Positions 17,772-26,487 of a stretch of DNA of 64,000 bases are shown one piece after another. A model generated the notes under the pieces. It did not search any database and was not told the DNA's origin. It saw only the letters and a list, made by a program, of their open reading frames with translations. Source of the DNA: Nocardia sp. (GTDB lineage: Bacteria; Actinomycetota; Actinomycetes; Mycobacteriales; Mycobacteriaceae); NCBI RefSeq assembly GCF_025465275.1, contig NZ_JAODNK010000153.1:214429-278428 (forward strand). The letters are read 5' to 3'. A program made the position numbers and the translations under genes. Position 1 is the first letter of the stretch; every line of letters begins with the position of its first letter.

Positions 17772-17887
17772 GGTTCGCGGCCCGGCTCGGTTCTGGAGCG
17801 ACGAAGCGAAGGAGCGCAGCGACTGAGCGTAGGAGTGAAGAACCGGGCTTGCAGGGCCGCGAACAGCCGGAGCGGAGCGGAGGCAAA
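17772..17887 (+). repeat. R1 dispersed hairpin repeat, copy 2
   Basis: It opens GGTTCGCGGCCCGGCTCGG and closes GGCCGCGAACAGCC...GGAGGCAAAATG. Here the start codon of the asparaginase gene is made inside the conserved end block: AAAATG supplies the ATG, and the repeat's GGAGG is the Shine-Dalgarno 4 nt upstream. Confidence 0.85.
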
Positions 17888-18850
17888 ATGAGCACAGATC
17901 TGGTCGAGGTGGTGCGCTCCGGTTTTCGGGAGTGCGTGCATCGCGGTTCCGCGGTGGTATTGCGCCCGGACGGTGAGCCGGTGGTCTCGGTCGGCGAGGT
18001 GCACGGTCCGATCTTCCCGCGCTCCACCAATAAGCCGCTGCAGGCGCTCACCCTGCTGCGCAATGGTTTCGAGCCGATCGACGACGCCGAACTGGCCATC
18101 ACGACCGCCTCGCATTTCGGCGAAGCGGATCACGTGGAGCTGGTGCAACGGCTGCTGGACCGCTTCGGCTTCACCGAGGATCAGCTGGAGTGCCCGCCCG
18201 ATCTGCCGTTCGAGGACCAGGCTCGCGCCGAGGTCCTCGCGGGCGCAGACCGCGGCAAGGCCGCCCGCCGGATCTTCATGAACTGCTCCGGCAAGCATGC
18301 CGCCATGCTCGCCACCTGCAAGATCAATGACTGGCCGACCGCCGGCTACCTGGACATCGGGCATCCGCTGCAGCAGGCGGTACTGGAGACGATCACCGAT
18401 GTGACCGGTGAGCCGGAGACCGATCTCGGCATCGACGGCTGCGGTCTGCCGATCGTCCCGGTGTCACTGGTGAATCTGGCCCGCGCCTACGCCACCCTCG
18501 CGACGGCACCCGAAGCAAGTCCGGAACGCCGGATCGCGGACGCGATTCGCGCCTATCCGCGAGTGATTTCCGGCACGGACGGGCCGGATTTCCGCGTGAT
18601 GACGGCAACGCCCGGACTGGTCTGCAAGATCGGCGCGGACGGCGTGCACGCAGGCGCGCTGCCCGACGGCAGCGCCTTCGCCTACAAAATCGATGACGGC
18701 GCGGATCGCGCCCGGCTGCCGCTGACCCTCGCGCTGCTGCAGCGTATGGGTATCGAATGGTCCGGCGAGCACGCGGAACTGGCGGCGCCGGCGGTACTCG
18801 GGGGTGGTGCTCGGGTCGGCATCATTCGAGCTGTTCCGGGGGTGCTCTGA
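17888..18850 (+). CDS. Type-II-like L-asparaginase (PF06089 family)
   Basis: The 320-aa cytoplasmic protein is of the Rhizobium etli-type asparaginase family, unrelated to E. coli AnsA/AnsB. The catalytic Ser-Lys pair is visible as S46-T-N-K49 (FPRSTNKPLQAL), and the metal-site motif as NCSGKHAAML (Cys-x-x-Lys). It hydrolyses asparagine to aspartate and ammonia. The ATG and SD are both supplied by R1 repeat copy 2. It probably sits at the end of the ygfZ-MOSC operon. The next gene, DUF3073, has its own leader region 207 nt on. Confidence 0.88.
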   Translation: MSTDLVEVVRSGFRECVHRGSAVVLRPDGEPVVSVGEVHGPIFPRSTNKPLQALTLLRNGFEPIDDAELAITTASHFGEADHVELVQRLLDRFGFTEDQLECPPDLPFEDQARAEVLAGADRGKAARRIFMNCSGKHAAMLATCKINDWPTAGYLDIGHPLQQAVLETITDVTGEPETDLGIDGCGLPIVPVSLVNLARAYATLATAPEASPERRIADAIRAYPRVISGTDGPDFRVMTATPGLVCKIGADGVHAGALPDGSAFAYKIDDGADRARLPLTLALLQRMGIEWSGEHAELAAPAVLGGGARVGIIRAVPGVL

Positions 18851-19057
18851 CTCCGCGCGACCCGTTCGCAACCCGGTCCCACGCGGCCGCGGGTCGCTCG
18901 CCGCGACGGCGGTGGGCGGCACTTCCACGGTTTCTGCCCCACTCCTGGAAGCGAGACCGCCGGACACACGCTAAAGTGTCTGTCAGGAAGATTATTAATT
19001 CGAACGGGGCCGCCAAACCACCCCAGGCCGCCCCGCAGTGACGCGAGGGGGTCAGCC

Positions 19058-19282
19058 ATGGGCCGTGGCCGGGCTAAGGCAAAGCAGACCAAGGTGGCGC
19101 GCGAGCTCAAGTACAGCTCAGCGCCGACCGACTTCAAGAACCTCCAGCGCGAGCTGGGGGGGAGTGAGCTGTCGGGAAGTCCTTCCGACTTGCCGCGAAG
19201 CGATGTGCTCTCCGATGAGCATGACGCGAAGGACTCGCAGTCGAGCTGGGAACAAGACGACTACGACGACTGGCGCCGCTGA
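19058..19282 (+). CDS. DUF3073 small protein
   Basis: The 74-aa hydrophilic protein begins MGRGRAKAKQTKVARELKYS and has an acidic C-terminus ending DYDDWRR. This is the DUF3073 family (Rv0810c), widely conserved in actinobacteria next to purM, with no known function. The basic N-terminal part with an acidic tail suggests nucleic-acid or ribosome association, which is inference. GAGGGGG lies 8 nt before the ATG. A small hairpin follows at 19303-19330. Confidence 0.9.
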   Translation: MGRGRAKAKQTKVARELKYSSAPTDFKNLQRELGGSELSGSPSDLPRSDVLSDEHDAKDSQSSWEQDDYDDWRR

Positions 19283-19302
19283 CTCGGATTGATCGACGTA
19301 CC

Positions 19303-19330
19303 AAGGGGAGGCCGTAGTGGTCTCCCCCTT
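19303..19330 (+). terminator. Stem-loop after DUF3073
   Basis: GGGGAGGCC (19305-19313) pairs with GGTCTCCCC (19319-19327) across a 5-nt loop, 20 nt after the stop codon, followed by CTT. It is a probable terminator. Confidence 0.65.
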
Positions 19331-19520
19331 CGGCACTGCGATGTCACCGAGGCTCCGACGATGTATTGAGGATTGCTGATCAGCGTCTCGTCCGCGTGGG
19401 TGGGGCGTCGATGCGTGTTCTGTACTCGCACACCGGAATTGCGTGCTCTCGGCCGTTCCGGCCTCGGTGGTCCCGAAGTGGCGGGGCCGCAACGACATCC
19501 GGCATTCCAGACATAAAGCA

Positions 19521-19554
19521 CGGCCCCGGTCACTCCTAGGAGTGACCGGGGCCG
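19521..19554. terminator. Perfect palindrome terminator after purM
   Basis: The 34-nt sequence from CGGCCCCGGTCACTCC to GGAGTGACCGGGGCCG is perfectly self-complementary (about 15 bp around a CTAG centre). It lies 58 nt beyond the purM stop on the minus strand. Confidence 0.75.
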
Positions 19555-19612
19555 TTGCTGTCGTTTCGCTCAGATGCCTTGGCGGGCCGCCGTAGCGGCC
19601 CCCGCAGGTGGA

Positions 19613-20692
19613 TCAGAAGCGCGGGTGGTCGCCCAGCAGCACGGCGCGCTGTGCGTCGGCGTCCTTGGCCTTCTTGACCGTGCCCAGCGTCCAGCAGTCG
19701 ATGTGGCGGGCGGTGAGCACCGCCAGCGCGCGATCGGCATCCTCGGGCGCCACGATGGCGACCATGCCGACGCCCATATTGAAGGTCTTCTCCATCTCGT
19801 CGCGCTCGACGCGGCCGCGCTGCGCGATCAGCTTGAAGACCGGAGCGGGGCTCCAGGTGCCGCGATCCAGCTCGGCCAGCAGGCCGGCCGGGAGCACGCG
19901 GGCCAGGTTGCTGGCCAGGCCGCCGCCGGTGACGTGCGAGAAGGTGCGCACGTCGGTCTCGGCGATCAGCGCCAGGCAGTCCTTGGCGTAGATCTTGGTC
20001 GGCTCGAGCAGCTCCTCGCCGAGGGTGCGGCCGAACTCCTCGACATGCCCGGACAGCTGCATGCGGTCGATGTCCAGCAGCACCTTGCGGGCCAGGCTGT
20101 AGCCATTGGAGTGCAGGCCGGACGAGCCCATGCCGATGATGACGTCGCCGGGGCGCACGCGGTCGGGGCCGAGTACCGCATCGGCTTCCACCACGCCGAC
20201 GCCGGTGCCGGAGATGTCGTAATCGTCCGCCCCCATCAGGCCCGGGTGTTCCGCGGTCTCACCACCGAGCAGGGCGCAGCCGGCCAGGATGCAACCTTCG
20301 GCAATGCCGGAGACGATCTGGGCGACGCGCTCCGGGACGACCTTGCCGACGGCGATGTAGTCCTGCAGGAACAGCGGTTCCGCGCCACACACCACCAGAT
20401 CGTCGACAACCATGGCGACCAGATCCAGGCCCACGGTGTCGTGCTTGTCCATGGCCTGAGCGATCGCGATCTTGGTGCCGACGCCGTCGGTGGAGGCAGC
20501 CAGCAGCGGCTCCTTGTATCCACCCTTCAGCGCGAACAGTCCGGCGAAACCGCCGAGTCCACCCTGAACCTCGGGCCGGCTGGCCTTCTTGGCCAGCGGT
20601 GCGAACAGTGCTACTGCGCGGTCGCCGGCTTCGATATCCACTCCGGCCGCCGCGTAGGAAGCACCGGCGCCACTGGGTGTCTGTTCAGTCAT
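19613..20692 (-). CDS. purM: PurM, AIR synthetase
   Basis: Phosphoribosylformylglycinamidine cyclo-ligase, step 5 of purine synthesis: ATP-dependent closure of FGAM to AIR. The 359-aa protein shows the PurM/PurL-family segments STDGVGTKIAIAQ, MVVDDLVVCGAEPLFLQDY, CALLGGETAEHPG and GMGSSGLHSNGYSLAR. The start is set at the ATG giving MTEQTPSGAG; the longer frame upstream is not conserved-looking. In mycobacteria purF-purM are adjacent; here a 5.3-kb ABC transporter block lies between them. Confidence 0.95.
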   Translation of the reverse strand: MTEQTPSGAGASYAAAGVDIEAGDRAVALFAPLAKKASRPEVQGGLGGFAGLFALKGGYKEPLLAASTDGVGTKIAIAQAMDKHDTVGLDLVAMVVDDLVVCGAEPLFLQDYIAVGKVVPERVAQIVSGIAEGCILAGCALLGGETAEHPGLMGADDYDISGTGVGVVEADAVLGPDRVRPGDVIIGMGSSGLHSNGYSLARKVLLDIDRMQLSGHVEEFGRTLGEELLEPTKIYAKDCLALIAETDVRTFSHVTGGGLASNLARVLPAGLLAELDRGTWSPAPVFKLIAQRGRVERDEMEKTFNMGVGMVAIVAPEDADRALAVLTARHIDCWTLGTVKKAKDADAQRAVLLGDHPRF

Positions 20693-20749
20693 TGTCGGGG
20701 AGAGCTCCAAGCCGAATCGGGGTGGATAGATGCATGTAAAGACTAGCCG

Positions 20750-20905
20750 ATCCGCCTCCCCGGAACTTAAGCGCACAGTTTGGGAGCCGTTGACCGTTGG
20801 GGACGCGTACCAGCGGTTTGGTGAAACAACCATCTTGGACGTACCCGAGGAGTTACCCCGATCCTTGCGAAATCAGTCGTCGCCTTCGGGACCTTACGAG
20901 ATCAG
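20750..20905. repeat. R3 dispersed repeat, copy C (diverged)
   Basis: It begins CCGCCTCCCCGGAACTTAAG and contains GAGGAGTTACCCCGATC and a final ACGAGATCAGTTGG, matching the order of blocks in copies A and B but more degraded. It fills the gap between the purM start and the end of the ABC transporter operon, slightly overlapping the latter. Confidence 0.5.
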
Positions 20906-22588
20906 TTGGCGCCTTTCTTCGCGGCGGCGGCGTTGTTCGACCGGGTCCGGGACGGGGACGGCGGCGACCAGACGGCGGGTGTAGTCGTGGGTGGGATGGC
21001 GGAGGATTTGGTCGCGATTGCCCTGTTCGACGATCTCGCCCTGGTTGAGGACCGCTATGCGGTCGGCCAGTTGGTCGACTACGGCCAGGTCGTGGCTGAT
21101 GAAGAGGCAAGCCCAGCCGTGTTCGCGCTGTAGGTCGGCGAAAAGTTCCAGAACTGTGGCTTGGACCGAGACGTCGAGGGCGCTGGTGGGTTCGTCGGCT
21201 ATGAGTAGGTCGGGGTTGAGGACCAGGGCTCGGGCGAGGCTGACGCGCTGGCGCTGGCCGCCGGACAATTCGTGTGGGTAGCGCTTTTCGGTATCGGCGG
21301 GGAGTTGGACGTCGTCGAGGAGTTGGCGGACTCGGGCGCGCAGGGCTGCGCCTTTGGCGGCGCGATGGACTATCAGGGGTTCTGCCACACAGTCACCGAC
21401 GGTGAGGCGGGGGTTCAGGGAGGTTGCGGGATCCTGGAAGACGAATCCCAGTCTGCGGCGGAGGGGGCGGAGGCGGCGCTCCGATAATCCGGTCAGTTCG
21501 GAGCCGAGGACGCGCACCGAGCCGCCCGAGGCGCGCTGCAGTCCGGCGGTGCAGCGGCCGATGGTGGATTTGCCGGAGCCGGATTCGCCGACCAGGCCGA
21601 GGGTCTCGCCGGGGGCGATGGCGAGGCTGACGCCGCGCACGGCCCGAAATGGCGGCCGCCCCAGACCACTTGGGAATTCGACGCTCAGGTCGCTGATCTC
21701 GAGGACCGCCTCCGGTCGCTCGGCGGGCGACTCGGTCTCGGTCACCGATTCGATTGCCGCCGGCCGGGTCGATGTCCCGAGGTGTGGCACGGCCGCGAGC
21801 AGCGCTCGGGTGTATTCGTGAGCGGGGTGCGCGAAAAGGTCGTCCACCGTGGCTGTTTCGACGACACGCCCGGCGCGCATGACGACTACGCGGTCGGCCA
21901 GGTCGGCGACGACGCCCATATTGTGGGTGATGAGGACGATGGCGCTGCCGATGCGATCGCGCAGATCCCGTAGCAGTTCCAGGATTTCGGCCTGCACCGT
22001 CACATCGAGGGCGGTGGTCGGCTCGTCGGCGATGATCACCTTGGGTTCGCAGGCGATCGCGATGGCGATCATGACGCGCTGCTTCTGCCCGCCGGAGAGT
22101 TGATGCGGGTAGTAGTCGACGCGGCGTTCCGGTTCCGGCAGGCCGACCAGGCGCAGCAGGTCGGTGGCGCGGGTCCGGGCGGCGATCCGGGTCATTCGCC
22201 GGTGTGCGCGAAGGGCTTCCATGATCTGGTAGCCGACGGTGAAGAGGGCGTCCAGGGCCGAGCCCGGTTCCTGGAAGATCATGGCGATATCGCCGCCGCG
22301 CACCGCGGTCAGCTGGCGCTCGGTCATGGCGGTGATCTCGGCGCTGCCGAGGGTGACGTGGCCCCGCACCCGCGCGGTGGCGGGCAGCAGGCCGATGGCG
22401 GTGCGGGAGCTCACCGATTTGCCGGACCCGGATTCGCCGACGACGGCGAGGACTTCGCCGGGGAACACCTCGTAGGAGACCTCGCTGACCGCGAACACCG
22501 GCCCGGCATCGGTGGCGAAGGTGACCGACAGGGAGTCGACGGACAGTGCGGGCCCGCCCTTTTCGCGGGTCTCGGCTTCACCCGGCAT
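20894..22588 (-). CDS. Dipeptide/oligopeptide ABC transporter, fused double ATPase (DppD-DppF type)
   Basis: The 564-aa protein carries two full ATPase domains. Domain 1 (about 1-260) has Walker A GESGSGKSVSS, signature LSGGQKQRVMIA and Walker B VIIADEPTTALD. Domain 2 (about 295-560) has GESGSGKSTIG, LSGGQRQRVSLARAL and LLIADEPTSALD. Both have the C-terminal region typical of peptide/nickel importers. The fusion takes the place of separate DppD and DppF. It begins inside the last codons of the permease gene (11-nt overlap), so the operon is translationally coupled. Confidence 0.92.
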   Translation of the reverse strand: MPGEAETREKGGPALSVDSLSVTFATDAGPVFAVSEVSYEVFPGEVLAVVGESGSGKSVSSRTAIGLLPATARVRGHVTLGSAEITAMTERQLTAVRGGDIAMIFQEPGSALDALFTVGYQIMEALRAHRRMTRIAARTRATDLLRLVGLPEPERRVDYYPHQLSGGQKQRVMIAIAIACEPKVIIADEPTTALDVTVQAEILELLRDLRDRIGSAIVLITHNMGVVADLADRVVVMRAGRVVETATVDDLFAHPAHEYTRALLAAVPHLGTSTRPAAIESVTETESPAERPEAVLEISDLSVEFPSGLGRPPFRAVRGVSLAIAPGETLGLVGESGSGKSTIGRCTAGLQRASGGSVRVLGSELTGLSERRLRPLRRRLGFVFQDPATSLNPRLTVGDCVAEPLIVHRAAKGAALRARVRQLLDDVQLPADTEKRYPHELSGGQRQRVSLARALVLNPDLLIADEPTSALDVSVQATVLELFADLQREHGWACLFISHDLAVVDQLADRIAVLNQGEIVEQGNRDQILRHPTHDYTRRLVAAVPVPDPVEQRRRREERRQLIS

Positions 22589-23597
22589 CTTTTGCCTCCT
22601 CGAGGTTCGCGGTGTCCGCCGGGATATCGGCGGCCTCCACGCCACGCCGGGTGCGCAGCAGCGGGTTGAATACTTCGTTGAGGCTCTCCCCCACCAGGGT
22701 CATGCCCAGCACCACGGTGACAATGGCGGAGCCCGGGAAGACGCCGGTCCACCAGATGCCGTCGGGCACATCGGCGAGCGCCTTGTTGAGATCGAAACCC
22801 CATTCCGCCGCCTGGGTCGGTTCGATGCCGAAGCCGAGGAAGCCGAGTCCGGCCAGGGTGAGAATTGCCTCCGCACCGTTGAGCGTGATGATCACCGGCA
22901 GCGACTGGGTGACATTGGCGAGGATGTGCCGGAACAGGATTCGCGTGGTCGATGCCCCGCTCACCCGGGCCGCATCCACGTACGGTTCGTTCTTCACCGC
23001 CACCGTCGCATTGCGTATCACCCGGAAGTACTGCGGTATGAAGATGACGGTGATGGCCACCGCCGCGGACAGCACGCCGCCGAGCTTGCTGGAGCTGCCG
23101 CCCGCCACCACGATCGACACCACGATGGCGAGCAGCAGGGTCGGGAATCCGTACATGGCATCCATGAACAGCACCAGCACCCGGTCCACCCAGCGGCCGG
23201 CGTAGCCCGACACCAAACCCAGTGGGACACCGGTCAACAGCGACAGCAGCAGCGATACCGCGATCACGTAGAGCGCCGTGCGGGCGCCGTATACCACGCG
23301 GGAGAACACATCCTCGCCGCGCACCGAGGTGCCGAACCAGTGCTGCGCCGACGGCGCCTGCTGCCGCACGAAATCCACTCCGTCGGCATGGTTCTGGGCG
23401 AACCCGTACGGCGCGATGAGCGGTGCGAACACCGCGCAGATCAGGAACACCGCAATCAGGAAGAGCCCGAACAGCAGTGTGACCCTTTGCAATCCGTGCG
23501 TCATGGCGAATAGTCGCAGCCCCGGAAGGCCGCGCCGCTTGCCCCTCACAGCCAGCGGCGCGACTGCCGGTTCGGTCACTACTTCAGGTGCTGTCAT
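22578..23597 (-). CDS. Peptide ABC transporter permease (DppC type)
   Basis: The 339-aa inner-membrane permease has about six helices and an N-terminal extension. The EAA loop is visible (DAARVSGASTTRILFRHILAN), and PYGFAQNHADGVDF...HWFGTSVRGEDVFSRVVYG is the DppC signature region (HxxGTDxxGRD-like). The start is the ATG at 23597, overlapping the DppB stop by one base (TGATG). It partners with the permease upstream and the fused ATPase downstream. Confidence 0.9.
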   Translation of the reverse strand: MTAPEVVTEPAVAPLAVRGKRRGLPGLRLFAMTHGLQRVTLLFGLFLIAVFLICAVFAPLIAPYGFAQNHADGVDFVRQQAPSAQHWFGTSVRGEDVFSRVVYGARTALYVIAVSLLLSLLTGVPLGLVSGYAGRWVDRVLVLFMDAMYGFPTLLLAIVVSIVVAGGSSSKLGGVLSAAVAITVIFIPQYFRVIRNATVAVKNEPYVDAARVSGASTTRILFRHILANVTQSLPVIITLNGAEAILTLAGLGFLGFGIEPTQAAEWGFDLNKALADVPDGIWWTGVFPGSAIVTVVLGMTLVGESLNEVFNPLLRTRRGVEAADIPADTANLEEAKDAG

Positions 23598-24622
23598 CAG
23601 AACCTCACCCTCGGGTCGATCAAGGCGACGATCACGTCCATGACGAAGCTCATGACCGCGACCACCAGTGCGATGAATGCGACTATCCCCTGCACCGCAA
23701 CAAAATCGCGGGCGGTGAGCAGCTCGGTGAGCTGATACCCGAGCCCCTTCCATTCGAAGGTCCGCTCGGTGAGCACCGCGCCGCCGAGCATGGTGGCGAT
23801 GTACATGCCCATGACGGTGACAATGGGAATCAGCGCATTGCGGAAGGCGTGTCGCCGCGTCACCACCCGGGCGGACAGGCCGCGGGCGCGGGCGGCGTCC
23901 ACATAATCGCTGCGCAGGGTCTGGATCAGATTGATCCGCACCAGCCGCAGGAAGACGCCCGCCGTGAGCAGACCGAGCGAAAAGGCCGGGAGCACGGTGT
24001 GTTTCAGCACATCACCGAGATATCCCATATCCCCGTAGAGGATTGCGTCGATGAACAGGATGTTCGTCTTCGGCGACACGTGCTGCAGCGCCAATTCCAC
24101 ATTGGTGCTCGCCCGTCCGGACACCGGCAGCCAGCCCAGTTTCACCGAGAACAGCAGTTTGAGCAGCAATCCCACGAAGAACACGGGTGCGGCGTAGGCC
24201 AGGATGGCGAACAGCCGCAGCCCCGCGTCGGCGGCGGTATCGCGGCGGGTGGCCGCGTACCGGCCCAGCGGCACGCCGATGGCGAAGGCCACCAGCAGCG
24301 CCCAGAACACCAGCTCCAGGGTGGCGGCCCCGTAGGTGGTGATGATGTCGCTGACGGCCCGATTGTCCTGGGAGCGGCCGAAATCCCCGCGCGCCAGGCC
24401 CGAGATGTAGTCCCAGTACTGGCGCAGGATCGGCCGGTCCAGGCCCGCATCGTGTTTGCGCTGGGCGAGCTGGTCGGGTGGCAGCCGACCGCCCAGCGCC
24501 GCCGTGATCGGGTCGCCCACCACCCGCATCAGGAAGAACACGACGGTCACCAGGATCCAGGCGGTGGGCACGATCAACAGCAATCGCACCCCGAGGTAGC
24601 GCAGCAGGCGCGCGGAGATCAC
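23597..24622 (-). CDS. Peptide ABC transporter permease (DppB type)
   Basis: The 341-aa permease begins at a GTG (protein MISARLLRYLGVRLLLIV...) and has six helices. Its EAA loop reads DYVDAARARGLSARVVTRRHAFRNALIP, typical of DppB/OppB. The GTG overlaps the binding-protein stop by 4 nt (GTGA), which fixes the start against the longer upstream reading frame. It forms the membrane channel with the DppC-type subunit. Confidence 0.9.
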   Translation of the reverse strand: MISARLLRYLGVRLLLIVPTAWILVTVVFFLMRVVGDPITAALGGRLPPDQLAQRKHDAGLDRPILRQYWDYISGLARGDFGRSQDNRAVSDIITTYGAATLELVFWALLVAFAIGVPLGRYAATRRDTAADAGLRLFAILAYAAPVFFVGLLLKLLFSVKLGWLPVSGRASTNVELALQHVSPKTNILFIDAILYGDMGYLGDVLKHTVLPAFSLGLLTAGVFLRLVRINLIQTLRSDYVDAARARGLSARVVTRRHAFRNALIPIVTVMGMYIATMLGGAVLTERTFEWKGLGYQLTELLTARDFVAVQGIVAFIALVVAVMSFVMDVIVALIDPRVRF

Positions 24623-26208
24623 TTGCTCAGTACACCGAAGCGGAACTTGGAGGACGGGTCGAGCGTCTTGTCCACCCCCTGCACACTCTTGCCCGCGACC
24701 GCGATCTGATTTCCGGTGAGCAGCGGCACGATGGGCATGAAGTCGGCCATCAGGTCGTGCTGCAGGGTGCCGAGCAGGGCCGCTCGCTTGGCCGGATCGA
24801 CCTCGGTCACTTCGGCTTTCAACTCGTCGGTGATCTTGGGGTCGCCGAAGTGGTTCTGCAGGAAGTTGTCCGCGGTGAAGAACGGAGTCAGATAGTCGTC
24901 GGCGTCCGGGAAGTCCGGGAACCAGCCGAACTGGTAGACGGGATAGCCGTCGGTGGAGCGTGCCTTCTGGTACGAAACCCATTCGGTGGACTGCAGATTC
25001 ACCTTGAACAGCCCGGTGGACTCCAGCTGACTCTTGATGGCCGCGTATTCCTCGGAGCTGGTGGAGCCGTAATGGTCGGTGTTGTACTGCAGATTCAGCG
25101 TCACCGGGGTGGTCACGCCGGCGTCGGCCAGGAATTTGGCGGCCGCGTCCTTATTGGGCTTGGCGCCGTAGATGTCCTTGAACGCCTCGGTCGCGCCCGG
25201 AAGCCCCTGCGGCACCGGTGAATACAGCGGCGTCCAGGTGCCCTTGAAGATATCGGTCGAGAGGGCGTCCCGGTCGACGGAGGTGGCGACGGCCTTGCGA
25301 ACGGCCAGCTTCTGCGCCGGAGTGCCGCCGGGCTGGGTATTGAGGTTGAACACGATGTAGCGGGTGTCGCCGCCAGGCGACTGGTGCACCGTCACCTTGT
25401 CGCTGCCCCGCAGCGAATCGATATCGGTGGGCGTGAGCGTATGCCACGCGACGTCCACATTGCCCTGCTGCACATCGAGTTTCAGGTTGGCGGCCTCGGC
25501 GTAGTACTTCACCGTCACGGTATCGGTCGCCGGCTTGCCGAACAGCCCGTTGTAATCGGGATTGGCCTGGTAGGAGACCAGCTTGTTCTTGTCGTAGCTG
25601 GCGATGGTGTACGGACCGGAGAAGGGTTTGGCCTTCACCACGTCCTCGTCGGCGAGCACCCGGTCGGCCGGGAAGACCTTCTCGTCGACGATGGCCGCGG
25701 CCTGCGTCGGCAGAATCGCCGGGAAGGTCTGGTCATTGGCGTTCTTCAGCGTGAAGGCGACGGTCTTGTCGTCCGGGGCGTCGGTGTGGTCCAGGCCGAC
25801 CAGCAGCGCGGACGGACCCTGCGGGTGTTTGATGCCCACCATCCGGTCGAAGGAGAACTTCACGCTCTTCGCGGTGAGCGGATCACCGTTGGCGAACTTC
25901 AGCCCCGGCTTCAGCGTGCAGGTGTAGACGGTCGGTGTGGTGAACCCGCACTTATCGGCCGCGTCCGGTTTCGGCGCCGCTTCTCCCGCAGGGAAATTCA
26001 GCAGGAACTGGTACACCTGGGTCTCGGCCAGCAGTGACCCGTTGTCGTAGGCCATGGCCGGGTCGAGTGAGGTGACCTTGTCGGTGGTGCCGACCACCAG
26101 GCCCGCGCCACCGCCACCGCCGTCCCCGGTCTTTCCCGACCCACAGCCGGCGATGGCCAGCACCGTGAGTCCCGCAAACCCTACTGCCGCAACCTTTTTC
26201 CCGCGCAT
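24619..26208 (-). CDS. Peptide-binding lipoprotein, SBP family 5 (DppA type)
   Basis: The 529-aa extracytoplasmic solute-binding protein of family 5. The N-terminus MRGKKVAAVGF... is a lipoprotein signal with lipobox LAIAGC, followed by a Gly-rich linker. The mature part has SLDPAMAYDNGS near its start and the family-5 signature region (FANGDPLTAKSVKFSFDRM). It binds di- or oligopeptides, possibly other small ligands, and delivers them to the permeases encoded after it. The ATG at 26208 is preferred over the upstream one at 26238 because it gives a normal signal. A perfect GGTTATAACC palindrome (26299-26308) lies in the upstream region. Confidence 0.92.
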   Translation of the reverse strand: MRGKKVAAVGFAGLTVLAIAGCGSGKTGDGGGGGAGLVVGTTDKVTSLDPAMAYDNGSLLAETQVYQFLLNFPAGEAAPKPDAADKCGFTTPTVYTCTLKPGLKFANGDPLTAKSVKFSFDRMVGIKHPQGPSALLVGLDHTDAPDDKTVAFTLKNANDQTFPAILPTQAAAIVDEKVFPADRVLADEDVVKAKPFSGPYTIASYDKNKLVSYQANPDYNGLFGKPATDTVTVKYYAEAANLKLDVQQGNVDVAWHTLTPTDIDSLRGSDKVTVHQSPGGDTRYIVFNLNTQPGGTPAQKLAVRKAVATSVDRDALSTDIFKGTWTPLYSPVPQGLPGATEAFKDIYGAKPNKDAAAKFLADAGVTTPVTLNLQYNTDHYGSTSSEEYAAIKSQLESTGLFKVNLQSTEWVSYQKARSTDGYPVYQFGWFPDFPDADDYLTPFFTADNFLQNHFGDPKITDELKAEVTEVDPAKRAALLGTLQHDLMADFMPIVPLLTGNQIAVAGKSVQGVDKTLDPSSKFRFGVLSK

Positions 26209-26298
26209 ACTGCCCCACTCTCGAAACGCGCGACGCACGGGCCGGGTCGCGGCCCCGCCGCATCGCGGTGGACTTCGTCTGGCTGGGCACAGTATCGG

Positions 26299-26308
26299 CT
26301 GGTTATAA
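26299..26308. promoter_or_regulatory. GGTTATAACC palindrome upstream of the peptide transporter
   Basis: A 10-bp perfect palindrome lies about 90 nt before the binding-protein start, in a comparatively AT-rich promoter region. It may be an operator half or an operator core. No regulator gene lies next to it. Confidence 0.35.
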
Positions 26309-26442
26309 CCGCAGTGTTGCGTTTCCGGACAAACCGATCATTTTTATGTCACGTGCGCGACGACGCCCATGGCGCAACTGCGCCAACAGATTTCACCGCA
26401 CCCCTCCTGCCTGCGGTGATGCGCAAAGTCCCGAAAACGACT

Positions 26443-26473
26443 CGTGCCCGCCCGCGGGAAGCGGACGGGCACG
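26443..26473. terminator. Terminator after purF
   Basis: CGTGCCCG (26443-26450) pairs with CGGGCACG (26466-26473), with an inner CCGC/GCGG stem. It begins 15 nt past the purF stop on the minus strand. Confidence 0.7.
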
Positions 26474-26487
26474 GATCTACAGCTGAT

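Larger units (their letters stand above)
19283..19612. other. Gene-free region between DUF3073 and purM
   Basis: These 330 nt between convergent genes hold two terminators (19303-19330 and 19521-19554). Nothing else stands out: no tRNA, and no coding frame with a plausible start. Confidence 0.6.

Noticed and set aside
23597..24982. 461-aa version of the DppB-type permease
   Set aside because: The extra N-terminus overlaps the binding-protein gene out of frame. The GTG at 24622 overlaps its stop by 4 nt and gives a normal permease.
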